Shown here: positions 42,730 to 52,361 of the stretch, in pieces
How positions within the stretch are numbered: position 1 is the stretch's first letter
Layout of the letters: every line of letters begins with the position of its first letter
NCBI GenBank assembly: GCA_910577165.1
Contig: CAJTLX010000018.1
Location: forward strand, 1-54,709
Origin: an uncultured Lachnospiraceae bacterium
Lineage (GTDB): Bacteria; Bacillota; Clostridia; Lachnospirales; Lachnospiraceae
DNA: 54,709 nt
Reading direction: 5' to 3'
Notes under the pieces: model-generated
What the model saw: only the letters and a program-made list of their open reading frames with translations
The model's database searches: none
What the model was told of the DNA's origin: nothing
Translations under genes and position numbers: made by a program

Positions 42730-44533
42730 GCTGCACACCCCCTTCCAAAGTTCTGATCTGCTGCGTGGCAAGCAGTTCCTCGCCGCCCTGAAGTTTTACT
42801 AACTCGTAGTAGTATCCCTTCTTTGCAATCAGTTCTTCATGCGTGCCTTCCTCCTCGATTTTTCCATCCTTTAACACTAAGATCTTGTCCGCCTTTCTTG
42901 TCGAGGAGATCCGCTGCGCAATAATAATCTTTGTACAAGTAAATTCCAAATGTTCCAGGGAATCCTGAATATGCTTTTCCGTTTCCAGATCCACCGCGGA
43001 AGTCGTATCGTCCAGAATCAGGATGGACGGCTTGATCGCCATGGCGCGCGCAAGCGAAATGCGCTGCTTCTGCCCGCCGGAAAGCCCAACGCCGCGCTCC
43101 CCGACAATGGTGTCGTACCCCTCCGGCATCTTTAAGATAAATTCCTCCGCTGCCGAGTAGCCCGCAAAGCGGCGCACTCTCTCCTGAGACATGGAACTGT
43201 CGCCATAGGCAATATTCCCGTCGATCGTGTCGGAATAGAGTAAAACATCCTGCGTGGCAAGCCCGATATTTTTTCGCAGATCGTGTAGTTTGTACTCTCT
43301 GACATCTACGCCATCCACAAATACTTGCCCTTCGGTCGGATCATAAAACCGTGGGATCAACTGGATCAGCGAAGTTTTCCCGCAACCGGTTTCCCCCATA
43401 ATCGCGATCGTCTCCCCCGGATTGGCGGTGAAACTGATATGGTGTAGTACCGGACGATGTTCATAGGAAAAGGAAACATCCCGAAATTCAATTTTTCCGC
43501 CCAGGTGTGCTTTTGCCTCCACTGGCTGCGGTGCGTCCACAATCGTAGGCTCAGAATAATAGATCTCCATCACTTTTTTCGACGCTGCCGAAAAACGCTG
43601 AAATTCATTCATAATGCCGCCCAGATTTCGCATCGGGTTGGCGAGTGCCCAGGTAAGACCGGAGAACGCTACATACTGCCCCATCGTAAGCTGATCGTTA
43701 ATGAGAAAGATACCTCCGACAAGGAGCAGAACAACCGGCAAAAGATTGGCAAAGGTCTCGACATACGGATAAAAATGCAGCCAGACAAAAGCTGTCTTTT
43801 TATTTGTCTCCGAATATTCGCGGTTGCGCTCATCAAATTTTTCTTTCTCGTACTCTTCTCTGGCAAATGCCTTGACTACACGGTTTCCGGCGATATTCTC
43901 CTGCGCCGCAGTATTCATCATAGAAAGCTTTTCGCGCAAAAGTGCGTGCATCGGTGCAACGCGGTTGCGAAAGCACACGATAATAATAAAGATAAACGGA
44001 GCGATCGCAAGCAGCGCGAGGGCAAGCCGCCAATCCATATAGAAAAAATATACCGCCGCCGCAAACATCAGCGAAAAACTCTCGACAATCATGCGGATCA
44101 CCCAGGCGATCATATGGCGCACCGCATCCAGATCACCGGTCAGACGCGTCATCAGATCACCCGTCCGATAATTGTCATAAAACCTCATATCCTGATGCTC
44201 AATTTTAGCAAACAGGAAATTACGGATACGGTAGAGTACATTCTGCGAAACATATTCGAAATTAATGCAGGTTGCATATACGACAATGGTACGCAAAAAT
44301 GTCACAATCACCATCCCCACAATCAATCCGATTAACAGATTCCTCTTTGTCAACAGATTTTCTGCCGCATCCTCACCGGTCAGGAAGAGATCCACAATCT
44401 TTTCCGAGAAAACCGGCACCGTTAGCTGTAAGACATTGTAGAGGATCGTGCCAAAAATACCTAAGATATACAGGGCGCGATATCCTTTCATATTCTCCCA
44501 CAGCCAGCGCATTTTACTTTTACTGACCTCCAT
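42722..44533 (-). CDS. Heterodimeric ABC exporter subunit with degenerate Walker B
   Basis: The 603 residues have a six-helix membrane domain and an ATPase domain with GETGCGKTS (Walker A), GLSGGQKQR (canonical signature), ILILDDTTSAVD (Walker B Glu replaced by Asp) and IIIAQRISS (switch His replaced by Gln). These changes mark the catalytically weak site of heterodimeric exporters, completed by the partner gene it overlaps. The start is ATG 44533 with GGGGAGG upstream; the longer frame reaches back to 44692. The signature in this subunit serves the partner's intact site. Confidence 0.92.
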   Translation of the reverse strand: MEVSKSKMRWLWENMKGYRALYILGIFGTILYNVLQLTVPVFSEKIVDLFLTGEDAAENLLTKRNLLIGLIVGMVIVTFLRTIVVYATCINFEYVSQNVLYRIRNFLFAKIEHQDMRFYDNYRTGDLMTRLTGDLDAVRHMIAWVIRMIVESFSLMFAAAVYFFYMDWRLALALLAIAPFIFIIIVCFRNRVAPMHALLREKLSMMNTAAQENIAGNRVVKAFAREEYEKEKFDERNREYSETNKKTAFVWLHFYPYVETFANLLPVVLLLVGGIFLINDQLTMGQYVAFSGLTWALANPMRNLGGIMNEFQRFSAASKKVMEIYYSEPTIVDAPQPVEAKAHLGGKIEFRDVSFSYEHRPVLHHISFTANPGETIAIMGETGCGKTSLIQLIPRFYDPTEGQVFVDGVDVREYKLHDLRKNIGLATQDVLLYSDTIDGNIAYGDSSMSQERVRRFAGYSAAEEFILKMPEGYDTIVGERGVGLSGGQKQRISLARAMAIKPSILILDDTTSAVDLETEKHIQDSLEHLEFTCTKIIIAQRISSTRKADKILVLKDGKIEEEGTHEELIAKKGYYYELVKLQGGEELLATQQIRTLEGGVQHG

Positions 44534-44615
44534 AATACTTGCCTCCCCATGGTTTTTCGACATTATAATGATTCCGGGAAGCAAATACAATGTCTTTTCT
44601 GATAAAAAGATGGTC

Positions 44616-47231
44616 TTATTTTTTCTTTTCTGCAAATATCCATTTTTGAAGTTCACAAAGTACAATTGGCATAAAAGAAAGTCCAAGCACAATTCCCCAG
44701 CCAGTCAGCCCAAGTGGTACCACCTGAAAGATTTTTGCTAACGCAGGGATAGTTAAAACGGCCGCCTGCAAAAAGCTACAGACCAAAAACGCCACAACCA
44801 TTTTTATATTGCTGAAAAATCCAATCTTAAAAAGTGAACGTCGGCTTCGCATATTAAAAGCATGAAAAAGCTGGGAGAGTGAGAGTACGGCAAAGGCATA
44901 GGAGGAACCGCCAATCAGATAGGCCGTCATCGCCAGCATTCCGATCATCGTACCTTCTAAAATAATCTGCGCGACCAGTCCATCGGAGAAAATCCCTTTT
45001 TTTGGTGAGACGGGAGGACGCTTCATAATTCCTTCCTCCGGATCTTCCACACCGAGGGCGATCGCGGGGAGTGAGTCCGTTACCAGATTAACCCACAAAA
45101 GCTGTACGGCAGCAAGTGGGGAGGGCATATGGCAGAGGATCGCCGCAAAGATCGTGATAATCTCGCCGATATTGCAGGAGAGCAAAAAATGGATGGATTT
45201 CCGGATATTGTCATAGATGCCTCGCCCCTCGCGCACTGCCTCCACAATCGTGGCAAAATTGTCGTCCATCAATACCATATCCGCTGCATTTTTCGCGACA
45301 TCCGTACCCCCCTCCCCCATCGCACAGCCGATATCCGCTGCTTTTAGTGCCGGGGCATCATTTACACCATCACCCGTCATTGCGACAATCTCCCCGGATT
45401 TTTGCAGGGCTTTCACAATGCGAACCTTATGTTCTGGCGAAACGCGCGCAAATACGCGGTAGTCCTTAATCTTTTCCGCCAGTTCCTCCTCGTTCATTGC
45501 ATCTAACTCTGCGCCCGTAACTGCCTTTTCGTTCTCATTTGCCAAAATTCCCACTTCGCGCGCAATAGCACAAGCCGTCATCACATGATCTCCGGTGATC
45601 ATCACTGGGACAATCCCCGCCTCCCTGCAAGTTCTTACACAGACTGCCGCTTCCTTTCGCGGCGGGTCCATAAGACCAAGCAAACCGTAAAATACAAGAT
45701 TCTGCTCCCATTTTTCAGCGGAATATGGACTTTCTTTTTCCTGTTGCACATGGTATGCCACAGCCAAAACGCGCAGAGCCTGCCCGCTTAAAAGGCGGTT
45801 TTGCCGCCGAATTTCCTCGCGTACCTGCTCCGTCATCGGAAGAACCTTCTTATCTTTCTCATAGTAGGTGCAGCGGGAAAGCAGGATATCCGGTGCGCCC
45901 TTGGTAATGGAAAAATTTCCCTTTTCTGAACTATGTACGGTGGTCATCCGTTTCCTGACCGAATCAAAGGGAATTTCAACTATGCGCGGAGAGGCAGCAA
46001 GCATTTTTTCATAAGAAATATTTTCTTTTTCCAGGAAGCGCACAATGGCAAGTTCTGTTGCTTCCCCATAATATTTTCGTTTCCCGCGCTCTTTCTGCTC
46101 CTGCACATTACAGCAGAGTGCCGCTGCGATACAAATTTTTTTTGCGCGTTCCGACTGCGGCGAAAGTACACTCTGACTGTCGCACACACGCACAACACTC
46201 ATCTCGTTTTGGGTTAATGTTCCCGTTTTATCTGAGCAGATCCAGGTCGCGCTCCCCAAAGTTTCCACCGCGGGCAGACGCTTTACCACTGCGTTTTTTG
46301 CCACCATACGCTGTACGCCCAGCGAGAGCATAATTGTCACCATTCCGGGCAGAGCTTCAGGAATCGCCGCCACCGCAAGGCTTACGCTTGTCATAAACAT
46401 ATCGAAAAGACCGCGTCCCTGTACCACTCCCATTGCAAAGATCACAATACAGATCAAAAGCGCGGCGATGCCAAGCCATTTTCCGGTCATTGCCAGACGC
46501 TTTTGAAGAGGGGTCTGCGGCGTTTCATCATTCAAGATCATATCGGCAATCTTCCCGACTTCCGTATGCATTCCCGTTTCCGTTACCACAGCGAGTGCGT
46601 GTCCGTTCGTGACAATACTTGTGGAATAAATCATATTTGTACGCTCCGCCAGCAGTGTCCCCTCTGTAAAAACTTTGTCTGCCGATTTTTTGACAGGCAG
46701 TGACTCCCCCGTAAGTGCGGATTCATCCACCTTTAACTGCACACTCTCCAAAAGTCTTGCATCCGCTGGAACATAGCCTCCGGCCTCCACTTCAATAATA
46801 TCGCCCGGCACTAATTTCCCCGCCGCAATTTCCGCTCGCATCCCATCTCGGTAAACAATGGCTGTTGGCGCGGAAATCTTTTTTAATGCCTCCAGAGATT
46901 TTTCTGCCTTTTCCTCCTGTGCCACGCCAAGAATTGCATTTAGAATAACAATGGCAAGAATAATTACCGGGTCGGTAAAATCTGTATTTCCCTCAATCAC
47001 GGAAGCCGCAAAGGAAATAAAGGCGGCCGCAATCAATACAAGGATCATAAAATCTTCAAATTGCTCAAAAAAACGTCGAAGAAAGCTTTTTTTCTTTTTT
47101 TGAACAAATTCATTTTTTCCATATCGGTTTAGACGCTTTGCCGCTTCTTTTGCGGACAAACCTTCATTCCTGCTGCTTTGCAGTTCCCGCACCACATCCG
47201 TTCCACTGCGAGTATATGCCTCCAATGCCAT
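44616..47231 (-). CDS. Cation-transporting P-type ATPase, Ca2+ (SERCA/PMCA) type
   Basis: The 871-residue membrane pump has an N-terminal cation ATPase domain (residues about 8-75), the actuator motif VDESALTGES, the TM4 motif PEALP (291-295), the phosphorylated Asp334 in CSDKTGTLT, the hinge MTGDGVNDAPALK, and six C-terminal helices. The length and motifs match bacterial Ca2+-ATPases (P2A/P2B-like), but TM4 has PEALP where SERCA has PEGLP. Calcium is the likely substrate, export from the cytoplasm the likely role. The ATG at 47231 has GGAGGGG upstream. It may be cotranscribed with the ABC exporter pair (82-base gap). Confidence 0.9.
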   Translation of the reverse strand: MALEAYTRSGTDVVRELQSSRNEGLSAKEAAKRLNRYGKNEFVQKKKKSFLRRFFEQFEDFMILVLIAAAFISFAASVIEGNTDFTDPVIILAIVILNAILGVAQEEKAEKSLEALKKISAPTAIVYRDGMRAEIAAGKLVPGDIIEVEAGGYVPADARLLESVQLKVDESALTGESLPVKKSADKVFTEGTLLAERTNMIYSTSIVTNGHALAVVTETGMHTEVGKIADMILNDETPQTPLQKRLAMTGKWLGIAALLICIVIFAMGVVQGRGLFDMFMTSVSLAVAAIPEALPGMVTIMLSLGVQRMVAKNAVVKRLPAVETLGSATWICSDKTGTLTQNEMSVVRVCDSQSVLSPQSERAKKICIAAALCCNVQEQKERGKRKYYGEATELAIVRFLEKENISYEKMLAASPRIVEIPFDSVRKRMTTVHSSEKGNFSITKGAPDILLSRCTYYEKDKKVLPMTEQVREEIRRQNRLLSGQALRVLAVAYHVQQEKESPYSAEKWEQNLVFYGLLGLMDPPRKEAAVCVRTCREAGIVPVMITGDHVMTACAIAREVGILANENEKAVTGAELDAMNEEELAEKIKDYRVFARVSPEHKVRIVKALQKSGEIVAMTGDGVNDAPALKAADIGCAMGEGGTDVAKNAADMVLMDDNFATIVEAVREGRGIYDNIRKSIHFLLSCNIGEIITIFAAILCHMPSPLAAVQLLWVNLVTDSLPAIALGVEDPEEGIMKRPPVSPKKGIFSDGLVAQIILEGTMIGMLAMTAYLIGGSSYAFAVLSLSQLFHAFNMRSRRSLFKIGFFSNIKMVVAFLVCSFLQAAVLTIPALAKIFQVVPLGLTGWGIVLGLSFMPIVLCELQKWIFAEKKK

Positions 47232-47337
47232 ATTGATCCCCTCCGTATACAAAACCTGTTGCTGCGCCAATTGTTTTGATTATGGCTCTATGTTACAGTA
47301 TGATTTGCATAGGGGAAATATTCGCTATAAAAAACTC

Positions 47338-47366
47338 TTTACAAATGAAATTTTTTCCTGTATGAT
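47338..47366 (+). promoter_or_regulatory. Sigma-A promoter of HAD phosphatase gene
   Basis: TTTACA (47338-47343), 17 bases, TATGAT (47361-47366), about 35 bases before the ATG. Confidence 0.65.
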
Positions 47367-47400
47367 GGAGGCGACTTTTTAAATAGAAATGGAGATTTTT

Positions 47401-48216
47401 ATGAAGTATAAAATGCTGGTTCTTGATATTGACGGAACACTGACCAATTCCAAAAAAGAAATTACGCCTGCCACAAGGCAGGCACTCTGCACCATCCAAA
47501 AGCATGGCGTGCGCGTAGCCATTGCCTCCGGACGACCGACACCAGGAACAAAGATGGCAGCGAACGCGCTCTCGCTCGCTGAGTTTAACAATTTTGTTCT
47601 CTCTTTCAACGGCGCGAAAATTACAAACTGCGGCACAGGGGAAATCGTATTTGAACAGGTTCTCCCAAACCATCTGATCCCTGAAATCTACCGCGCCGCG
47701 ATAGGATACGGCATCGGGCTTATCTCCTACGAGGGGGAGGAAGTTATTGCTGCCACGCCGATCGATCCGTACATGGAGTTGGAAGCGCGCATCAATGGCA
47801 TCGCCATTCGCCGGGTCAAGGATTTTTCAAACTATATCACCTTTCCCGTCAACAAATGCCTGATGACCGGCGCACCAGAATATCTTGCTGAGGTGGAATG
47901 CCGGTTACAAAAACAATTTGGTCAGAGTTTAAGTATTTACCGTTCTGAACCATATTTCCTTGAGCTTATGCCTCCCGGTGTGGACAAGGCTAAATCCCTA
48001 GAAAAACTGCTTGCCACACTCTCTCTGACCCGCGAGGAAACTGTGTGCTGCGGCGACGGTTTTAACGATCTGTCCATGATCGAATATGCGGGACTTGGCA
48101 TCGCGATGAAAAACGCCCAAAAGAGTGTGCGCGAGCGAGCCGATTATATTACTGCCACAAACGATGAGGATGGAATTGTACAAGTCGTAGAAAAATTTTT
48201 TGGTGACTCCCTATAA
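47401..48216 (+). CDS. Cof-type HAD-superfamily hydrolase
   Basis: The 271-residue cytoplasmic phosphatase has motif I KMLVLDIDGTLTNS (nucleophile and acid Asp), motif II VAIASGRP, a C2B cap domain (about 85-190) and motif III/IV CCGDGFNDLSMIEYAGLGIAMKNA. Cof-type enzymes hydrolyse sugar phosphates, FMN or pyridoxal phosphate; the substrate is unknown. The ATG at 47401 follows GGAGATTTTT; a first ATG four codons earlier has no ribosome site. It converges with the GGDEF gene, six bases apart. Confidence 0.9.
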   Translation: MKYKMLVLDIDGTLTNSKKEITPATRQALCTIQKHGVRVAIASGRPTPGTKMAANALSLAEFNNFVLSFNGAKITNCGTGEIVFEQVLPNHLIPEIYRAAIGYGIGLISYEGEEVIAATPIDPYMELEARINGIAIRRVKDFSNYITFPVNKCLMTGAPEYLAEVECRLQKQFGQSLSIYRSEPYFLELMPPGVDKAKSLEKLLATLSLTREETVCCGDGFNDLSMIEYAGLGIAMKNAQKSVRERADYITATNDEDGIVQVVEKFFGDSL

Positions 48217-48222
48217 AAAACT

Positions 48223-50154
48223 TTACCTTCCCCGATATCCTTCCCGCTGTCGATGTTCTTTTTTCTGTATATACATACGCTCATCGGCCATACGGATAAA
48301 TTCCGTGGCGGGAAGATTATGTACCACAACCGCGTAAATCATCCCCATGCTAAATCCGACCCGATAGGGATGTGCGATATTGTATTCATCAAATTCTTTT
48401 TGGAGGCGGTTTTCAAAAGTGTTCGCGCACTCTTCCTCGACCATGCCCGCCGCCATAAATTCATCGCCCCCGGTGCGGGCGCAGAAAAATTCCCTTCCGC
48501 AGACCTTGGTCAGCGCGTTCGCAGTAAAGCGGATCGCCACATCGCCTTCACCGTGTCCAAAGGTATCATTGATATATTTTAATCCGTCCATATCAATGGA
48601 AATCAGGGCGAATTTCCCACCGCTCTTCATACTCTGTCCATAGCTTTCGCGCAGCCTCTCAAAAAAACCACGGCGATTTAAAATGCCAGTTAGTGCGTCA
48701 TGGATGGACTGATTTTTAAATTTTTCCACCATTGTCCTTTGCTCTAACCGCACTTTGACCGCCGCCAGCTCGCAGCTTAGTGTATTGACAAAATTTTGCA
48801 TCTGGTGAAATTCGATCTTGCCGGGCGCGTAGCTTACCGCAAAATAACCGATGGTCTTTTCCAGAATATGCAGCGGCACAATCAGTATCTTGCCGCAAAG
48901 CAATAAATCTTTTTTTAGATCCGGCAAGATCTCCTCCCTTAAAAAAACAATATTTTCCTCATACTGCCAGCCGTCGCGACGCAGCATACAGTTCACGCGC
49001 TTTGTATAGCCTCCGCCCTCCGGTCCATTCAAGATATCTTCAACTTTAGGACAGTCTTTTAAATATCCATCAATTATACACAACCAACTCTTCAAAGCAA
49101 GCATATTGGGAATAAATGCTTTAAGGTTGTCACGCACATCCGCCACGGTATTGCACGCGGAAAGTTCTGCCATCATCATTACCATACGATTGGTCATATA
49201 ATGATTCTCGTCTATCTTGGTGTAGAGTTCCTGCACAATCGCGCTTCGTGCAGCGTCTTCCCTGGTCTGATAACATCCGCTGCTCTCGCTAAAGATCATG
49301 GTAAACGGAAGCAAATAGGTAGTCTTTGCTTTGCCATACTCAAAAAGCTTGGCAAAAATATCAAAGATCTGCTTTCCAATCACTTCCGCTTCCATCACCG
49401 CCGTCGTCAGTTTCGGGGCGTGATAACTGGCTTCCTTGATCCCGTCAAAACCGGTTACTGCCACATCCTCCGGAACGCTTAGCCCTGCATCGCGCAATTT
49501 TTGGCAGACTACAAGTGCCATCGCATCATTGGCACAGATAATGGCATCCGGGATTTCCTGGCGCGGTCTTCTAAGAATCTCGTCCATCGCCTTCTTTGTC
49601 GGTTCCGACCAAAAATATCCATAATGAATCTGCGAGGGATCCACGTATCTTCCATTTTCTTCCATTACCGCACAAAAGATTTCCAGGCGTTCCTTTGAAA
49701 CTGGGCTATCCGGAATACCGCCCATATACTCAATCCGGCACAGATTCTGTTCTTCCACCACATGGCGCACCAGTTTTTCCATCGCTGTCCGATAATCAAA
49801 CAAGATATTGTAGCAGCCTTCCATTGGATGGTCAACTGAGATCACAAAAACCCCTGCCGCCCGCGCTGAGGTTACAATCTTCTGTCCAACTGCACTGTCT
49901 TTGATTGTCCCGGCAAAAATAACCAGCCCGTCCAAAAGCTTATAGTTGATCAGAGAAAAAATATTCCTTTCCCCATCCAGAAAAGCATCGGACATACAGG
50001 TTGATGAAAACGTGGTAAAAAAGAGCAATTTATACCCAAATGGATCTACCAGTTTTGTAAGTGTATCTATATAGCCGTTCTGCGTATACTCATCAATTCC
50101 CGAAATACAGACCGCAATTAGCTTTTCCTTTTCTCCGGCAAATAGTTTTCCCAT
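48223..50154 (-). CDS. LacI-like sugar-binding domain fused to a GGDEF diguanylate cyclase
   Basis: The 643-residue protein lacks a helix-turn-helix and a membrane helix. Residues about 8-300 are a periplasmic-binding/LacI-type ligand domain: KLIAVCISGIDEYTQNGYID, GLVIFAGT, IICANDAMALVVCQKL, VPEDVAVTGFDGIKEASYH. A middle, possibly helical or GAF-like, segment follows, then a GGDEF domain (about 475-640) with intact GGDEF at 562-566. The inhibitory RxxD I-site appears absent. It would make c-di-GMP in response to a sugar or sugar phosphate. The ATG at 50154 has GGAGGGGG upstream and its own promoter. Confidence 0.88.
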   Translation of the reverse strand: MGKLFAGEKEKLIAVCISGIDEYTQNGYIDTLTKLVDPFGYKLLFFTTFSSTCMSDAFLDGERNIFSLINYKLLDGLVIFAGTIKDSAVGQKIVTSARAAGVFVISVDHPMEGCYNILFDYRTAMEKLVRHVVEEQNLCRIEYMGGIPDSPVSKERLEIFCAVMEENGRYVDPSQIHYGYFWSEPTKKAMDEILRRPRQEIPDAIICANDAMALVVCQKLRDAGLSVPEDVAVTGFDGIKEASYHAPKLTTAVMEAEVIGKQIFDIFAKLFEYGKAKTTYLLPFTMIFSESSGCYQTREDAARSAIVQELYTKIDENHYMTNRMVMMMAELSACNTVADVRDNLKAFIPNMLALKSWLCIIDGYLKDCPKVEDILNGPEGGGYTKRVNCMLRRDGWQYEENIVFLREEILPDLKKDLLLCGKILIVPLHILEKTIGYFAVSYAPGKIEFHQMQNFVNTLSCELAAVKVRLEQRTMVEKFKNQSIHDALTGILNRRGFFERLRESYGQSMKSGGKFALISIDMDGLKYINDTFGHGEGDVAIRFTANALTKVCGREFFCARTGGDEFMAAGMVEEECANTFENRLQKEFDEYNIAHPYRVGFSMGMIYAVVVHNLPATEFIRMADERMYIQKKEHRQREGYRGR

Positions 50155-50222
50155 GCAACCATCCCCCTCCAAGGTATACCCATTCTGGCAGCGTAAACAC
50201 GCCGCAACACCGACTTTTACTT

Positions 50223-50251
50223 ATTATACTATTTTTTTCCTGAATTTTCAA
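50223..50251 (-). promoter_or_regulatory. Sigma-A promoter of the sugar-binding/GGDEF gene
   Basis: On the minus strand TTGAAA (50246-50251), 17 bases, TATAAT (50223-50228), in the gap after proA. Confidence 0.7.
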
Positions 50252-50278
50252 TCCCCTTTCGATTTTGTTCTTCTTTCC

Positions 50279-51526
50279 CTATTCCCGAATTTGTCCATTT
50301 CCAAACACAATATATTTTGTTGTGGTCAGTGCCTTTAATCCCATCGGCCCCCGCGCGTGGAGCTTTTGGGTGCTGATTCCAATTTCCGCCCCAAAGCCAA
50401 ACTCCTCGCCGTCCGTAAAACGTGTGGATGCGTTGACATAAACTGCGGCAGCATCGATCTCATTTAAAAACCGCATTGCATTAGGATAATCCTTTGTTAT
50501 AATCGCTTCCGAATGCCCAGTATTGTGGAGGTTGATATGCTCGATTGCCTCCCCGATACTGGAGACTACCTTAATTGAAATTAAACGGTCGAGATACTCT
50601 TTAAAAAAATCTTCTTCCTGCGCTGGTTCCATCCCTTTACATACCTCCCGCGCTTTCTCATCCGCGCGCATTGTGATCCCTTTTGCGTCAAGACGCGCAT
50701 ACAAAAGCGGCAGAAACTCCCTCGCAATCTTTTCATGCACCACTAATGATTCACAGGCGTTGCAGACACTTAGGCGACTGGTCTTCGCATTGTCAATAAT
50801 GGAGAGAGCCATCTCAACATCCGCTGACTCGTCCACATAGATATGGCAGTTTCCAGTACCTGTCTCAATTACGGGAACAGTGCTGTTCTCTTTTACTGCC
50901 CGGATCAAACCGGCACCCCCGCGTGGAATCAACACATCAATATACTTATTCAGGCACATCAATTTTGTTGTAGTCTCGCGGCTTACCTCCTCTACAATCT
51001 GTAAAATATCCTCCGTTAATCCGCAGCGGCCAAGCGCAGCGCGCAGCAGATTCGCGATGGCAATATTTGAGCGGATGGCATCGCTGCCCCCTTTTAAAAT
51101 CACTGCATTTCCCGCTTTAAAGCAAAGTCCGAATGCGTCCGCCGTTACATTTGGGCGGGATTCATAGATCATTCCGATCACCCCTAGCGGAACGCGGCGA
51201 CTAGCGATCTCAAGGCCATTCGGGCGGCGTTCCATAGAAATAAGTTCTCCGACCGGATCTTTTAATTCGGCTACCTGGCGCAGACCGTTCGCCATCGCGC
51301 AGATGCGCGCTTTCGTCAGGGAGAGCCGATCAATCATAATCTCATTCACCCCTCTTTCGCGCGCTGCTAAAACATCCGCAGCATTCGCAGAAAGGATAAG
51401 CTCAGTGTTTTGTTCTAATTCTTCTGCTGCCGCAAGAAGAGCTTCATTTTTCTTCGCCCCGTCAAGCAGTGCGCACACGCGGGATGCCTCCCTCGCGCAC
51501 TTTCCCATCTCAGTAATCTCTCTCAT
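50279..51526 (-). CDS. proA: Gamma-glutamyl phosphate reductase
   Basis: This enzyme reduces glutamyl-5-phosphate to glutamate semialdehyde, the second step of proline synthesis. The 415 residues show the aldehyde-dehydrogenase fold with VPLGVIGMIYESRPNVTADA, AVILKGGSDAI, the catalytic Cys in SVCNACESLVVH, and TRFTDGEEFGFGAEIGISTQ near the end. The length is normal. It is the last gene of the run proB-DUF896-cyclo-ligase-proA. GGAGGAAATAGAGA precedes the ATG. Confidence 0.97.
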   Translation of the reverse strand: MREITEMGKCAREASRVCALLDGAKKNEALLAAAEELEQNTELILSANAADVLAARERGVNEIMIDRLSLTKARICAMANGLRQVAELKDPVGELISMERRPNGLEIASRRVPLGVIGMIYESRPNVTADAFGLCFKAGNAVILKGGSDAIRSNIAIANLLRAALGRCGLTEDILQIVEEVSRETTTKLMCLNKYIDVLIPRGGAGLIRAVKENSTVPVIETGTGNCHIYVDESADVEMALSIIDNAKTSRLSVCNACESLVVHEKIAREFLPLLYARLDAKGITMRADEKAREVCKGMEPAQEEDFFKEYLDRLISIKVVSSIGEAIEHINLHNTGHSEAIITKDYPNAMRFLNEIDAAAVYVNASTRFTDGEEFGFGAEIGISTQKLHARGPMGLKALTTTKYIVFGNGQIRE

Positions 51527-51559
51527 TCTCTATTTCCTCCCAAATTTTTACATTTTTCC

Positions 51560-52126
51560 TTATTTTGTATAGATAACTTCCCCCGGTAGCACCAGAGCGT
51601 GTGCGCGGATATCATATACCTGCACGGGAAGATAATCAATCACGGAGAAGGGATAGGCAGGAGCGGCAAGAAAGATTCCCTGATGCGCCTCCAAATATCG
51701 ATCATAGTAGCCTCCCCCATAGCCCAGTCTGTCCCCCCGCCTTGTAAATGCCAGCCCCGGAAGCAAGAGAAAAGTTTGCCCTGTCTTTGGGGTAAGCACC
51801 CTTTTTCCCTGCGGCTCCAAAATGCCAAATGCCCCCGGTGATAGGAAGTCAATGGACTCCAATGCATAAAACTCCATCTTCCCCTCACCTACCACTTTTG
51901 GCGCGGCAACAATTTTTCCTGAATCAAAAGCTGCCCGCATAATCCCCATTGTCGGAATTTCCATATCATGGGAAATATAGGTGAAAAAAAGGCGACATTC
52001 CCTAAATTCTTTCATGCACAAAATTTCTCTCTTAATGGATTCTGCGATATTTTTTCTCTCCTGCTGCCCTAGCGCGCGTCTTTGCTCCTTTATCCGTGCC
52101 CTTATCCGATCTTTCTCCCCCTCCAT
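51560..52126 (-). CDS. 5-formyltetrahydrofolate cyclo-ligase
   Basis: This enzyme converts 5-formyl-THF to 5,10-methenyl-THF with ATP. The 188-residue protein has IKEQRRALG near the start, the LLLPGLAFTRRGDRLGYGGG loop with YYDRYL typical of the family, and a short C-terminus. It lies between DUF896 and proA with tight spacing, six bases after the former, so it is cotranscribed with the proline genes. Confidence 0.93.
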   Translation of the reverse strand: MEGEKDRIRARIKEQRRALGQQERKNIAESIKREILCMKEFRECRLFFTYISHDMEIPTMGIMRAAFDSGKIVAAPKVVGEGKMEFYALESIDFLSPGAFGILEPQGKRVLTPKTGQTFLLLPGLAFTRRGDRLGYGGGYYDRYLEAHQGIFLAAPAYPFSVIDYLPVQVYDIRAHALVLPGEVIYTK

Positions 52127-52132
52127 CGCTCT

Positions 52133-52336
52133 CTAATTTTCCTTTGACAGTGCGGTAATGCTGCCATCCGCTTCCACAATCGAAATATTGTTTAGAGTTC
52201 CCCGTAAACTTGCGCGGATGGCAGCGAGATATTCTTCACGCAGTGCCTTCTGCTCCGCCTTTTCCTCCTCTGTCAGTCCCTCGCCCTTTGATTTATGATA
52301 CAGCGCGTTGATGCGCTTAATTTTTTGTTCGTCCAT
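52133..52336 (-). CDS. DUF896 small protein, 67 aa
   Basis: The residues QKIKRINALYHKSKGEGLTE and EEYLAAIRASLRGTLNNI match DUF896 (YnzC-type) helix-hairpin proteins of Firmicutes, usually 60-80 residues. In Bacillus a relative is in the SOS regulon, but the function is unknown. ATG 52336 with AGGAAAGGAAAA upstream; the longer frame upstream lacks family residues. It is an operon member between proB and the cyclo-ligase gene. Confidence 0.88.
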   Translation of the reverse strand: MDEQKIKRINALYHKSKGEGLTEEEKAEQKALREEYLAAIRASLRGTLNNISIVEADGSITALSKEN

Positions 52337-52361
52337 AAAATTTTCCTTTCCTATCTTAGTT

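Noticed and set aside
43457..44335. 292-codon plus-strand open frame opposite the ABC exporter gene
   Set aside because: It lies wholly within a well-supported ABC exporter gene on the minus strand, and its basic, His/Arg-rich residues are typical of an antisense shadow.
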